A stretch of 64,000 nt of DNA from Lachnospiraceae bacterium. Its GTDB lineage: Bacteria; Bacillota; Clostridia; Lachnospirales; Lachnospiraceae. Shown in pieces: positions 43,831-52,784 of the stretch. Numbering within the stretch: the first letter of the stretch is position 1; every line of letters begins with the position of its first letter. The notes beneath the pieces were generated by a model, which was not told the origin of the DNA, ran no database searches, and worked only from the letters and a program-made list of their open reading frames with translations. A program made the translations under genes and the position numbers. Location of the stretch: assembly GCA_015056905.1 (NCBI GenBank), contig SVFI01000009.1, positions 43,839-107,838 on the forward strand, read 5' to 3'.

Positions 43831-44688
43831 CTAATCAATCGGATGAAGGTTTTTCAAAGAGACATCTAAAATAGGGGATGAGTGCGTAAGCGCTCCGGAT
43901 GAAATATAATTAACCTTAAGGTCCTTTATTTTTTCTATATTTTCTTTGGTCACATTTCCTGAAATTTCCACTTCTGCGCGTCCGTCAATAATATCCAGAG
44001 CTTCTGCCATCTGATCATGGGACATATTATCCAGCATGATGATGTGAGCACCTGCTTCCACTGCCTCGCGCACCATTTCAAGATTTTCTACTTCTACTTC
44101 AATTTTACGAACAAAAGGTGCATAGGCCTTAGCCATCTCGATGGCCTGACGCACGCCTCCTGCCGCACCGATATGGTTGTCCTTTAATAAAACTCCGTCA
44201 GACAGATTATAACGATGGTTATTGCCGCCGCCCACTCGCACCGCATACTTTTCAAATAAACGGTTATTCGGAGTTGTCTTTCGGGTGTCTAAAAGCTTGA
44301 TGGAAGTACCGTCTAAAAGGCTTGCCACATTATGCGTATAGGTAGCAATACCGCTCATGCGCTGCAGATAATTCAGCGCTGTCCGCTCACCGCTTAATAT
44401 GGTGCGGATATCACCGGTTAATTTCGCAAGAAGTTGTCCTTTGCTTACATTATCTCCATCCTTGGCCAATAACTCCACACGGGTATCCGGATCCAGGAGT
44501 GTAAATACTCTTGCAAAAATTTCAAGACCGCAGATGATACCATCCTCCTTGCAGATTAAGTCGGCTGCACCCATTTGTTTTTCAGGCGTAACGCTGTTTG
44601 TGGAGACATCCTCACTTGTAATATCTTCGCGCAAAGCGCTTAAAATCAATGGATCTGCGTTTAATGTTAATGTAATTGGATTATTCAT
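43831..44688 (-). CDS. nadC: Quinolinate phosphoribosyltransferase
   Basis: A 285-residue enzyme that decarboxylates and ribosylates quinolinate to give nicotinate mononucleotide. It shows the family's barrel motifs: LNYLQRMSGIAT, DTRKTTPNNR, GGGNNHRYNLSDGVLLKDNH and the KIEVEVENL segment. Length is standard. It lies 25 bases after nadB and 19 before niaR, so the three form one operon for de novo NAD synthesis under NiaR control. Confidence 0.96.
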   Translation of the reverse strand: MNNPITLTLNADPLILSALREDITSEDVSTNSVTPEKQMGAADLICKEDGIICGLEIFARVFTLLDPDTRVELLAKDGDNVSKGQLLAKLTGDIRTILSGERTALNYLQRMSGIATYTHNVASLLDGTSIKLLDTRKTTPNNRLFEKYAVRVGGGNNHRYNLSDGVLLKDNHIGAAGGVRQAIEMAKAYAPFVRKIEVEVENLEMVREAVEAGAHIIMLDNMSHDQMAEALDIIDGRAEVEISGNVTKENIEKIKDLKVNYISSGALTHSSPILDVSLKNLHPID

Positions 44689-44713
44689 ATTTGTTGTCCT
44701 TTCTGTATGATTA

Positions 44714-45991
44714 TTATTTTTGTTTCAGCTTTGGAAGAACTAATTCACGGTAAGCATTTGCTAACGCTTCCACATCTGTCTCATCGGTAATCTCCGACGG
44801 AAGGGTACTTCCTTTGTCTTGCGCGTCTTGATAATCAACTGCAAGATCAAGTGCCGCACGTTTTGCAAACACAAGGCTTTCAAGAAGAGAATTACTCGCA
44901 AGACGATTCTTACCATGCACGCCGTTGCAGGCGGTCTCGCCAATCGCATAAAGTCGTTCCATGGAAGTTCTTGCATTGTAATCCACTTGAATGCCTCCCA
45001 TAAAGTAGTGTTGTGCAGGAACTACCGGAATACATTCTTTGGTCACATCGTATCCCATTTTTTTGCAGTACGCTACAATATTGGGAAAATGCAGTTCTAA
45101 TTCCTCGGTAGGAATCGGTCTCAAATCTTCCCAGACAAAATCAGTTCCATCCTTCTCCATTTGTGCATATATCGCTTCTGTGAGTAAGTCACGCGGCAAC
45201 AATTCATCTACAAAGCGATTCATTTGTTTGTCATATAAAAGGGCCCCTTCCCCGCGAACCGATTCGGAAATGAGGAAACTGCGTTCTTTCTTTTCTTTTG
45301 TATAAAGAGTGGTAGGATGAATCTGAATATAAGTTAAATCCTTTGTTTGAATACCATGTTTTAGCGCAAGAGCAATAGCATCACCGGTCAAATGCCGGAA
45401 ATTGGTGGAATGACGGTACAATCCGCCGATACCGCCAGTAGCAAGCAGGGTATAGTCTGTACTGATTCGTGAAACAGACCCATCTGCATTCTGAACCACT
45501 GCACCGTAGCAGGCATTATCCTCGCAAAGCAGATCCAAAAGGCAGGTGTATTCCAAAATAGTTACATTCTCCCGCTTCCTGACTTGCTCTAATAGGTGAG
45601 AGGTAATCTCTTTCCCAGTGATATCCTTATGAAATAGAATTCGCTTTGCAGAATGAGCACCTTCTCTTGTAAAAGAAAAGGAACCGTCCGCCTCCTTTTG
45701 AAAATCCACACCGTAGCTGACCAAATCTTCCAACACATCAGGGGATGATTTTATCATAATCTCAACCGAAGTTTTGTCATTCTCATAGTGACCGGCCTTT
45801 AACGTATCTTCAAAATAGGAGTGGTAATCGCCGGGCTCCTTCAACATGCACATTCCTCCCTGTGCAAGAAAGGAATCATTGCTTTCAGCGTCGGTTTTCG
45901 TAATAATCGTAACCGCTTTCTCTTTGGGGAGATGAAGCGCAGCATACAAACCGGCACAACCACTTCCCACAATCAGTATATCTGTTGTCAT
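44714..45991 (-). CDS. nadB: L-aspartate oxidase (short form)
   Basis: A 425-residue FAD enzyme that turns aspartate into iminoaspartate for NadA. The N-terminal dinucleotide fold is ILIVGSGCAGLYAAL. The substrate loop and active-site region DITGKEITSHLLEQ, RHLTGDAI and HPTTLY are present, as is HGKNRLASNSLLESLVFA. It lacks most of the C-terminal helical domain found in the ~540-residue E. coli enzyme; clostridial forms are often this short. The start is the ATG after a GTG-led nine-codon extension; no clear ribosome site favours either. In a strict anaerobe fumarate would be the electron acceptor. Confidence 0.94.
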   Translation of the reverse strand: MTTDILIVGSGCAGLYAALHLPKEKAVTIITKTDAESNDSFLAQGGMCMLKEPGDYHSYFEDTLKAGHYENDKTSVEIMIKSSPDVLEDLVSYGVDFQKEADGSFSFTREGAHSAKRILFHKDITGKEITSHLLEQVRKRENVTILEYTCLLDLLCEDNACYGAVVQNADGSVSRISTDYTLLATGGIGGLYRHSTNFRHLTGDAIALALKHGIQTKDLTYIQIHPTTLYTKEKKERSFLISESVRGEGALLYDKQMNRFVDELLPRDLLTEAIYAQMEKDGTDFVWEDLRPIPTEELELHFPNIVAYCKKMGYDVTKECIPVVPAQHYFMGGIQVDYNARTSMERLYAIGETACNGVHGKNRLASNSLLESLVFAKRAALDLAVDYQDAQDKGSTLPSEITDETDVEALANAYRELVLPKLKQK

Positions 45992-46053
45992 AAAACCAGC
46001 TTTCTCGTGTGAATACACGCGTAAAATTGATTAGTCCAATAATCACAGCGAAC

Positions 46054-46082
46054 AGTATAGCACATGATTTTACAAATGACAA
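46054..46082 (-). promoter_or_regulatory. nadB promoter
   Basis: On the minus strand TTGTCA (46077-46082), a 17-base spacer and TATACT (46054-46059) lie 62 bases before nadB. The -35 sits inside the putative NiaR site. Confidence 0.75.
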
Positions 46083-46110
46083 GACAGGTGTGTATCTATA
46101 TCTTGACACC
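46077..46110. promoter_or_regulatory. Candidate NiaR operator between nadB and nadA
   Basis: Divergent half sites TCTTGTCA (minus) and TCTTGACA (plus) surround each -35. An inverted GGTGT/ACACC pair (46087-46091 and 46106-46110) joins them. Such a site would let one repressor block both promoters. The match to published NiaR boxes could not be checked. Confidence 0.55.
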
Positions 46111-46131
46111 ATGAACCTACTTTATTATAAT
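46103..46131 (+). promoter_or_regulatory. nadA promoter
   Basis: TTGACA (46103-46108), a 17-base spacer and TATAAT (46126-46131) match the sigma-A consensus exactly, 75 bases before nadA. Confidence 0.85.
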
Positions 46132-46206
46132 GTGTAACAGTTTGGCACGAATATGAAGTATTTGCAAGCTTTAATCAAGTTCCAAGTCACAAGAATGGAG
46201 ACTACT

Positions 46207-47124
46207 ATGACCACAACAAGACAATTACAAGACGAAATTATGAAAATAAAAAAAGAGAAAGATATCTGCATTTTGGCACACGCCTACCAGAATCATGAAA
46301 TTTTGGAAATCGCAGATTATGTCGGGGATTCTTACGGGTTAAGTGAAAAAGCAGCTGAGGCGCCTCAACAGACTGTTTTAATGTGCGGTGTCCGGTTTAT
46401 GGCAGAAACCGTAAAAATTTTATCGCCGGAGAAAAAAGTAATCCTATCCCATCCGGATGCAGACTGTCCTATGGCAAGACAGTTTAATGTAGACGAGATA
46501 AAAAAATTGAAGGAGCAGTATCCGGAATATGCGGTAGTAGCTTATATCAATACAACGACAGAGCTAAAGACTGTCTGCGATGTGTGCGTAACTTCTGCTT
46601 CCGCAGTAAAAATTGTACATAATATGAAAGAAAAAGATATCTTGTTTATTCCGGATTGCAATCTGGGCGCATGGGTTGCAAAACAGGTTCCCGAGAAGAA
46701 TCTGCAATTGCTTCAGGGAGGTTGCCCGATTCATGCAGGTATAACAAAAAAAGAAGCCTTGGCGGCGAAAGAACAATATCCGAATGCACAGTTTCTGGTT
46801 CATCCGGAATGTGTAAACGGAGTGTCCGAAATGGCTGATTACATAGGAAGTACCACAGGAATCATGGATTATGTAAAGAAAAGCACACACAATGAGTTTA
46901 TCATCGGAACGGAAAACAGCATTGTTGCGCACCTTCAATTTGAGTACCCTGACAAAAAGTTTTATCCTTTATCCAAAAAGCTGGTATGTCATGATATGAA
47001 GCTGACAACCTTGGCAGATGTATATCACTGTGTGAAAGGCGACGCGGGCGAGGAAATTATCTTACCTGAGGAAGTGCGTCTGGCCGCAAAAAAAAGTTTG
47101 GATGCCATGCTTCGGTTGGGATAA
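46207..47124 (+). CDS. nadA: Quinolinate synthase A
   Basis: A 305-residue [4Fe-4S] enzyme that condenses iminoaspartate with dihydroxyacetone phosphate. It has ILAHAYQNHEILEIADYVGD, the VHPEC motif near residue 195 and three conserved Cys (CGVRF, HPEC, and CHDMKL region) that ligate the cluster in this family. The start after GGAG six bases upstream is preferred to in-frame ATGs at 46153 and 46195. It is divergent from nadB, sharing the control region. Confidence 0.95.
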   Translation: MTTTRQLQDEIMKIKKEKDICILAHAYQNHEILEIADYVGDSYGLSEKAAEAPQQTVLMCGVRFMAETVKILSPEKKVILSHPDADCPMARQFNVDEIKKLKEQYPEYAVVAYINTTTELKTVCDVCVTSASAVKIVHNMKEKDILFIPDCNLGAWVAKQVPEKNLQLLQGGCPIHAGITKKEALAAKEQYPNAQFLVHPECVNGVSEMADYIGSTTGIMDYVKKSTHNEFIIGTENSIVAHLQFEYPDKKFYPLSKKLVCHDMKLTTLADVYHCVKGDAGEEIILPEEVRLAAKKSLDAMLRLG

Positions 47125-47150
47125 CCGACCCGCATGCAAAAGGATCATGT

Positions 47151-47972
47151 ATGAAAACACTATATGTTACGGATTTGGACGGAACTTTATTAAATACACA
47201 TAGTCGCATCAGTCAGTTTAGTCTTGATATCATCAATGAGTTGGTGGCAAAAGGAATGATGTTTACCTATGCAACTGCCAGATCTTTGGTGTCGGCTTCC
47301 GTAGTAGCACAGGGCCTTGCAACCAATATTCCGATTATTGCCTATAACGGTGCTTTTATTATCAATCCATCCACCAATGAAATCTTAGCATCATCGTATT
47401 TTCATAAGAACGAGAAGGATAAGATTATAGATGTGCTAAACAGATTCGGAATCAGTCCCCTGGTATATTCCTATGTCGACGGATGCGAAAAAGTTTCCTG
47501 GAACACCGATAGAGAAAATGAGGGCATCCGGTACTATCTTGATACGCGCAAAGGGGACAAGCGTTTTCGTCCTTTGACAGACAGCAAAGATCTTTTTGCC
47601 GGAGATATGTTTTATGTTACATGCATCGGAGAGCGCGAGGAGCTGTTGCCGGTATATGAAATTTTTTCTCAGGATGACAGATATACCTGTACATTGCATC
47701 AGGAACTCTACCGACCGGAGTACTGGTGTGAGATTTTACCGAAGAAAGCCACCAAAGCAGAGGCGATTCAGAACCTGAAGAAACTTTGGAACTGTGACCG
47801 TGTAATTTCTTTCGGGGATGCAATCAACGATATTCCCATGTTCCGGATTTCGGATGAGTGCTATGCTGTCAGTAATGCAGTTGATGAATTGAAAGAAATT
47901 GCCACAGAAATCATAGAGAGCAATGATGAAGATGGTGTCGCCAAATGGTTACAGGAGCATGTGCGGGAATAG
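47151..47972 (+). CDS. Cof-type HAD-IIB phosphatase
   Basis: A 273-residue HAD hydrolase with motif I VTDLDGTLL, motif II as YATARSL, and motif III/IV as the KATKAEAI and FGDAINDIPMF segments. These phosphatases act on sugar phosphates, nucleotides or vitamins; the substrate cannot be told. It begins 26 bases after nadA, so it is probably in the same transcript, which makes a role in salvage or NAD-related nucleotides possible but unproven. Confidence 0.9.
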   Translation: MKTLYVTDLDGTLLNTHSRISQFSLDIINELVAKGMMFTYATARSLVSASVVAQGLATNIPIIAYNGAFIINPSTNEILASSYFHKNEKDKIIDVLNRFGISPLVYSYVDGCEKVSWNTDRENEGIRYYLDTRKGDKRFRPLTDSKDLFAGDMFYVTCIGEREELLPVYEIFSQDDRYTCTLHQELYRPEYWCEILPKKATKAEAIQNLKKLWNCDRVISFGDAINDIPMFRISDECYAVSNAVDELKEIATEIIESNDEDGVAKWLQEHVRE

Positions 47973-47979
47973 CATTGTA

Positions 47980-48017
47980 AAAAACAGGAAGTATCAAATT
48001 CAGATACTCCCTGTTTT
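47980..48017. terminator. Bidirectional terminator between the HAD and nagB genes
   Basis: AAAAACAGG-AGTATC pairs with GATACT-CCTGTTTTT around a short loop. Converging genes end on both sides (47972 and 48025), and A and T tracts flank the stem on each strand. Confidence 0.88.
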
Positions 48018-48024
48018 TATTTTC

Positions 48025-48753
48025 CTATACCATATACTTCATGGCTGCTGCATCACCGACAAGTGTTACATCCGGATGAAGCTGAAGAACTGACGCCGGA
48101 ACCTGCGGTGTAATCGGTCCTGTAAATGCCTTCTTCACGATTTCTGCCTTATCTTCGCCACAAGCTACGATAAGGATTTTCTTTGCCTGCATAATGGAAG
48201 CGATTCCCATTGTGTAAGCCTGCTTCGGAACCTCGTCTTTGCTTTCAAAAAATCTTGCATTTGCATCAATCGTCATCTGTGTTAAATTCACACAGTTCGT
48301 TCCCTTGGAAAACTCTTCCGCCGGCTCATTAAATGCAATATGTCCGTTGTGACCGAGACCGAGAAGCTGCAAATCAACACCGCCCATGCTCTCGATAATC
48401 TTATCATAATCCGCACATGCTTTGTCTGCATCCGGCTCCAATCCGTTTGGAACATTTGTGTTATTCTTATCAATGTTAATATGGTCAAAAAGGTTCGTGT
48501 TCATAAAGTAACGGTAACTCTGGTCGTTCTCCGGAGAAAGTCCCTTGTACTCATCAAGGTTTACGCTTCTTACCTTACTGAAATCAATTTCACCCTTTTC
48601 ACACTTTGCAATCAGTTCTTTATATGCACCGACCGGTGTGGAACCCGTAGCTAACCCAAGGACACATTCCGGCTTTAAAAGAACCTGTGCTGCAATAATG
48701 TTTGCCGCTCTGCGACTCGCCTGATCATAATCTTTTTCACAATATACTTTCAT
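48025..48753 (-). CDS. nagB: Glucosamine-6-phosphate deaminase
   Basis: A 242-residue enzyme that converts glucosamine-6-phosphate to fructose-6-phosphate and ammonia. It shows LATGSTPVGAY, SVNLDEYKGL, LGLGHNGHIAFNEP (with the catalytic His) and the PASVLQLHPD end. Length matches the shorter Gram-positive NagB. The gene stands alone, without nagA. Its job is amino-sugar use from mucin, peptidoglycan or chitin sources. Confidence 0.96.
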   Translation of the reverse strand: MKVYCEKDYDQASRRAANIIAAQVLLKPECVLGLATGSTPVGAYKELIAKCEKGEIDFSKVRSVNLDEYKGLSPENDQSYRYFMNTNLFDHINIDKNNTNVPNGLEPDADKACADYDKIIESMGGVDLQLLGLGHNGHIAFNEPAEEFSKGTNCVNLTQMTIDANARFFESKDEVPKQAYTMGIASIMQAKKILIVACGEDKAEIVKKAFTGPITPQVPASVLQLHPDVTLVGDAAAMKYMV

Positions 48754-48901
48754 TCTTTTTCCTCTTTTCTTTTAGATATTGTACTGCTTCATGAATCTTT
48801 GGCGTAAAAAATCCTTTTTTATTATATAAAAGTCATTTTTAATGCGCAATTATTTCTTTAAAAAAATATGAAAAAAATTTATGAATTATTACATCATTTT
48901 C

Positions 48902-48930
48902 TTGCAACATGAGCAACTTCAATATATAAT
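48902..48930 (+). promoter_or_regulatory. Promoter of the CofE-like gene
   Basis: TTGCAA (48902-48907), a 17-base spacer and TATAAT (48925-48930) precede the start at 48996 by 65 bases. Confidence 0.7.
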
Positions 48931-48995
48931 AAAACTCGTGGTTAAAAAATAACCCGTAACTTTACACTATATTTAATAGAATGAAGGTGTGTTAA

Positions 48996-50186
48996 ATGGA
49001 AAGAAAAGTAGGAACTGTATCAAGAGGTATTCGTTGCCCGATCATCCGAGAAGGCGACAATCTGGTGGACATCACTGTGACAAGCGTTTTGGAAGCAGCA
49101 CAGAGCGAAGGCTATGAGCTCAGAGACAGAGACGTTGTTGCTCTTACCGAGTCCATCGTAGCACGTTCACAGGGTAACTACGCATCGGTTCAGAACATTG
49201 CTGATGACGTGAAGGCTAAGCTCGGCGGAGAGACCGTCGGTGTTATTTTCCCGATTATGTCACGTAACCGTTTTGCAATCTGCTTAAAAGGTATTGCGAT
49301 GGGCGCAAAGAAAGTCGTTCTTATGCTCAGTTATCCAAGCGATGAAGTAGGAAATGCTCTTTTAACTTACGATCAGTTAGACGATGCAAACATCAATCCA
49401 TACACGGATGTGTTAACTCTTGAAAAATACCGTGAATTATTCGGCGAGAACAAGCATGAATTTACAGGTGTTGATTACGTACAGTATTATTCAGATATTA
49501 TTACAGGCGCAGGTGCAGAAGTTGAGATTATCTTCTCTAATCAGGCAAAAACAATCTTAAATTACACCGACTGCATCATCAACTGTGACATCCATACAAG
49601 AGCAAGAACAAAACGCATTCTCAACGCTAACGGTGCAAAAGTCGTATGCGGAATGGATGACATTCTTACAAGCTCTGTAAACGGAAGCGGCTACAATACC
49701 AAATACGGATTACTTGGCTCTAACAAGTCCACAGAGGACACGATTAAATTATTCCCGAGAGAATGTCAGGATCTCGTTGATGACATCCAGGCACAGCTCC
49801 TTGAAAAAACCGGAAAACACGTTGAAGTTATGGTATACGGCGACGGCGCTTTCAAAGATCCACAGGGTAAGATTTGGGAGCTTGCAGATCCGGTTGTTTC
49901 TCCGGCTTTCACAAGCGGTCTTGTCGGAACTCCGAACGAGTTGAAACTGAAATATCTTGCAGATAACGACTTCAAGAACTTGAGTGGTGCTGAACTGAAA
50001 GAAGCTATCTCAAAGAGTATCAAAGAGAAGGATTCCAACCTCGTTGGAAACATGGCTTCCCAGGGTACAACTCCAAGACAGCTTACAGACTTAATCGGTT
50101 CTTTATGTGACCTGACAAGCGGTTCCGGAGACAAAGGTACTCCGATTATCCACATTCAGGGATACTTTGATAACTTTACAGATTAA
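48996..50186 (+). CDS. CofE-like (F420-0:glutamate ligase family) protein
   Basis: A 396-residue protein of the CofE family, with VVALTESIVARSQGN near residue 45, FPIMSRNRFAICLKGIA and the VYGDGAFKDP segment. The archaeal and actinobacterial enzymes add glutamates to coenzyme F420, but most Clostridia, and this window, lack the other F420 genes. So the acceptor is likely something else. AAGGTGTG precedes the start and a strong promoter lies upstream. It ends in a terminator nearly copied in inverted form behind the next gene. Confidence 0.85.
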   Translation: MERKVGTVSRGIRCPIIREGDNLVDITVTSVLEAAQSEGYELRDRDVVALTESIVARSQGNYASVQNIADDVKAKLGGETVGVIFPIMSRNRFAICLKGIAMGAKKVVLMLSYPSDEVGNALLTYDQLDDANINPYTDVLTLEKYRELFGENKHEFTGVDYVQYYSDIITGAGAEVEIIFSNQAKTILNYTDCIINCDIHTRARTKRILNANGAKVVCGMDDILTSSVNGSGYNTKYGLLGSNKSTEDTIKLFPRECQDLVDDIQAQLLEKTGKHVEVMVYGDGAFKDPQGKIWELADPVVSPAFTSGLVGTPNELKLKYLADNDFKNLSGAELKEAISKSIKEKDSNLVGNMASQGTTPRQLTDLIGSLCDLTSGSGDKGTPIIHIQGYFDNFTD

Positions 50187-50192
50187 GATAGA

Positions 50193-50227
50193 AATACGGT
50201 TGCAGATAATGTGACCGTATTTTTTTG
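50193..50227 (+). terminator. Terminator of the CofE-like gene (inverted copy of the next one)
   Basis: AATACGGT (50193-50200) pairs with ACCGTATT (50214-50221), followed by TTTTTTG. Its loop and stem are nearly the same sequence as the facing terminator at 50301-50337. Confidence 0.85.
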
Positions 50228-50300
50228 TCTGCTTAACAATCTCGAATTACTAAGAGCAGGAAGTTGTGCTAACTAATTCTACGATTATTGCATAAGCCAG

Positions 50301-50337
50301 AAAAATACGGCTACATCATCTGCAACCGCATATTCTA
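50301..50337 (-). terminator. Terminator of the symporter gene
   Basis: On the minus strand ATGCGG pairs with CCGTAT around TTGCAGATGATGTAG, followed by TTTTTCT. It follows the stop at 50342. Confidence 0.8.
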
Positions 50338-50341
50338 GCTT

Positions 50342-51760
50342 CTACTTCCTATCTCTCGTCCAGATGGTTCCGGTTAAACCGACTTCATCTTCGTAGAAGA
50401 CAGGTTCTTCACCGGATTTACGTTTCTGCTCATAATGCTTAAGCACCTTCAAGGCAACTTTTCCAAGCATAAAGATGGCAATGATATTCACAATCGCCAT
50501 AAGCCCCATCGTGATATCAGCAATATTCCAAACCACACCAAAATCTGCCTGAGCACCAAGGAAAATCGCAACAAGACAGGTGACACGGAAAATATTTAAC
50601 ACCATCTTATTATTTTTTATAAAAAGAATATTCGCTTCTGCATAATAATAATTTCCAATCAGACTGCTGAATGCAAATGCAAAAATGGAAAATGTAATAA
50701 AGTGGATTCCCCACTCGCCGACGTTACTGCTGATTGCCTGCTGCACATACGGAATACCGTCAAGCACTCCGTTTTCCCCTTCCACGCCGGAAACCAAAAG
50801 CATCATAGCTGTACTGGAACAAATCAGAATTGTATCAATAAATACAGAGATAACCTGCACAAGACCCTGCTTCACCGGATGTTGTACATCTGCCGAAGCA
50901 GACGCATTCGGAGCACTACCCATACCTGCTTCATTCGAAAAAAGTCCACGCTTAATACCAATTACAACAGCACTTCCTGCAAATCCTCCCATGATGGCCT
51001 GTATATCAAACGCACCTTCCATAATCACGGCAAAAACTCTTGGGAGCTCTGTGATATGAATTGCCATGGTAACAAGTCCCATGAGTATGTAAAGACAAGC
51101 CATTATCGGAACGACAACAGATGAAATAAATCCGATACGATGCACACCACCCCAAATAACCCATGCGGTAGCAGCTGCTAACACAATTCCGAGTATCATC
51201 GGAATATTCGTATCCGAATAATTTGCCACATAATACTCCAGGGAAGAAGACATATTATACGCCTGCAACCCGTTAAATCCATATGCAAAGCAGATAATTA
51301 AGAACACAGAGAATAAAATGCCCATCCATCGTTTTCCCAGTGCTCTTTCCATATAGTAAGAAGGACCTCCGCGGTACTGTCCGTCCTCCTTTACCTTGTA
51401 TATCTGGGCAAGAGTACTTTCAATAAAAGCAGAAGCTCCGCCAATCAGCGCCATCAGCCACATCCAGAACACAGCACCCGGACCTCCGGTTGCAATCGCT
51501 GTCGCAATACCTGCAATATTTCCCGTACCGACACGTGAAGCAGTGGAAATCATCAGTGCCTGGAAAGAAGAAACCTTCTTGTTTCCGTCCTCATCTGCTT
51601 CCGAACGCTCCATCATCGACTTGATACCGTCTTTCAAAAGACGAAACTGCACTCCCTTTGTGCGGATTGTGAAATAAGCTCCCACTCCGATTAGCATAAT
51701 GATGAGAATGTATGTATACATGACATCATTTACTTTTGATAAAACATCGTTGAAACTCAT
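50342..51760 (-). CDS. AGCS-family alanine/sodium symporter
   Basis: A 472-residue membrane protein with about ten helices and AGCS signature segments SRVGTGNIAGIATAIATGGP, GPSYYMERAL and RGLFSNEAGMGSAPNASA. The family takes up alanine or glycine with sodium or protons. The ATG that begins MSFNDVL, preceded by AAAGGATAT, is used rather than one 25 codons upstream. It lies four bases behind the polyferredoxin gene in the same direction, so it may be its cotranscribed neighbour. Confidence 0.94.
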   Translation of the reverse strand: MSFNDVLSKVNDVMYTYILIIMLIGVGAYFTIRTKGVQFRLLKDGIKSMMERSEADEDGNKKVSSFQALMISTASRVGTGNIAGIATAIATGGPGAVFWMWLMALIGGASAFIESTLAQIYKVKEDGQYRGGPSYYMERALGKRWMGILFSVFLIICFAYGFNGLQAYNMSSSLEYYVANYSDTNIPMILGIVLAAATAWVIWGGVHRIGFISSVVVPIMACLYILMGLVTMAIHITELPRVFAVIMEGAFDIQAIMGGFAGSAVVIGIKRGLFSNEAGMGSAPNASASADVQHPVKQGLVQVISVFIDTILICSSTAMMLLVSGVEGENGVLDGIPYVQQAISSNVGEWGIHFITFSIFAFAFSSLIGNYYYAEANILFIKNNKMVLNIFRVTCLVAIFLGAQADFGVVWNIADITMGLMAIVNIIAIFMLGKVALKVLKHYEQKRKSGEEPVFYEDEVGLTGTIWTRDRK

Positions 51761-51764
51761 ATTT

Positions 51765-52622
51765 CTATATCCTTTCTTTTTTATTCTGTCTAAAATGTAT
51801 ACAATCCGCAGGGCAGACCGTCTCACATTTACCACACTTAATACACTCCGGAGAGACAGAAATCTGCTCCGGTTTCAGATTGACCGGACAAGCCTTCTGA
51901 CAATTCATACACGAAATACACTTATCCGCTTCCCATCGCACCTGCACAAGACTGAAACGATTAAACCATCCGTAAATGGCACCGAGTGGGCAAAGGTACT
52001 GGCAAAACGGACGATAAACCTTAATGGAAAGAACCGTAATCACAACAAGCACAGCCGCCTTCCATCCAAACAATCCTCCGGTCTGAGCCCGAAGGTTAGC
52101 ATCTGCTAACATTAGTGGCAGCGCTCCCATCAGTGTTCCGGAAGGACAAATATATTTGCAAAAAGCCGGAACCTTTGCAAAGCCGGTAAACAGAATTGCG
52201 GAACCGAGCAGAACCAATCCAAAGAGCATCACATACTTCCCGTACTTGAGCACGCGATGAAATGGTAACTGCTTTCTCTTTTTAAACAGAGGAATCTTAT
52301 GTAGCAGATCCTGAAAAAATCCAAACGGACACATCCATCCGCAGATAAATCGTCCGAAAATGCTTCCGAACACAAACAAAAAGCCCAGTACAGCAAACGG
52401 TACTTCCAGCTTACGCTGTGCCAATGCATTTTGGAGTGCCCCGAGCGGGCAGGAACCAAGTGCTCCCGGGCAGGAATAACAGTTCAGTCCCGGAACGCAT
52501 GCGTATTTGAGCGGTCCCTTGTATATCTTACCACTCAAAAAACCGTACATGTATCCATTCGTGAGAATCGTATATATAATTTGAAAATACAGGCGGATAT
52601 TCGCCGGACGGAATCTCTTCAT
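51765..52622 (-). CDS. NapH-like membrane polyferredoxin
   Basis: A 285-residue protein with four to five membrane segments, cysteine clusters CYSCPGALGSCPLGA, CGWMCPFGFFQD and CQYLCPLGAIYG facing the membrane, and two C-terminal ferredoxin motifs (CISCMNCQKACP, CIKCGKCETVCP). NapH/RnfB-related proteins of this layout move electrons across or along the membrane. In this operon a thioredoxin lipoprotein and a CXXC mini-protein precede it, suggesting reducing power is delivered to the outside face. The electron donor is unknown. Confidence 0.9.
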   Translation of the reverse strand: MKRFRPANIRLYFQIIYTILTNGYMYGFLSGKIYKGPLKYACVPGLNCYSCPGALGSCPLGALQNALAQRKLEVPFAVLGFLFVFGSIFGRFICGWMCPFGFFQDLLHKIPLFKKRKQLPFHRVLKYGKYVMLFGLVLLGSAILFTGFAKVPAFCKYICPSGTLMGALPLMLADANLRAQTGGLFGWKAAVLVVITVLSIKVYRPFCQYLCPLGAIYGWFNRFSLVQVRWEADKCISCMNCQKACPVNLKPEQISVSPECIKCGKCETVCPADCIHFRQNKKERI

Positions 52623-52631
52623 ATCTTACTC

Positions 52632-52784
52632 CTATCCGATTCCGATACACTCAAGGCAAATCATAATTGCCTTACGATATATATCCTGATATTGCTGTGA
52701 CATAAATCCGACAACCATAAGGAGTAAGCCTATGCTTACTCCCCAAAGCCACTTTACTTTTTTCTCAGTCATCTCCGTCTTCAT
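52632..52784 (-). CDS. CD1871A-like CXXC membrane mini-protein
   Basis: A 50-residue protein with one transmembrane helix (WLWGVSIGLLLMVVGFM) and the end KAIMICLECIGIG, which matches the CD1871A family of CXXC proteins. Two possible starts lie four codons apart (52784 and 52772). The frame overlaps the end of the TlpA-like gene. Family members recur between thioredoxin lipoproteins and polyferredoxins in Clostridia, so the CLEC pair is probably a redox relay. Its chemistry has not been shown here. Confidence 0.78.
   Translation of the reverse strand: MKTEMTEKKVKWLWGVSIGLLLMVVGFMSQQYQDIYRKAIMICLECIGIG

Noticed and set aside
48996..50186. Coenzyme F420 synthesis
   Set aside because: Only the CofE-like gene is present; no CofC, CofD, CofG or CofH-type gene lies in the window, so the family name should not be read as the pathway.
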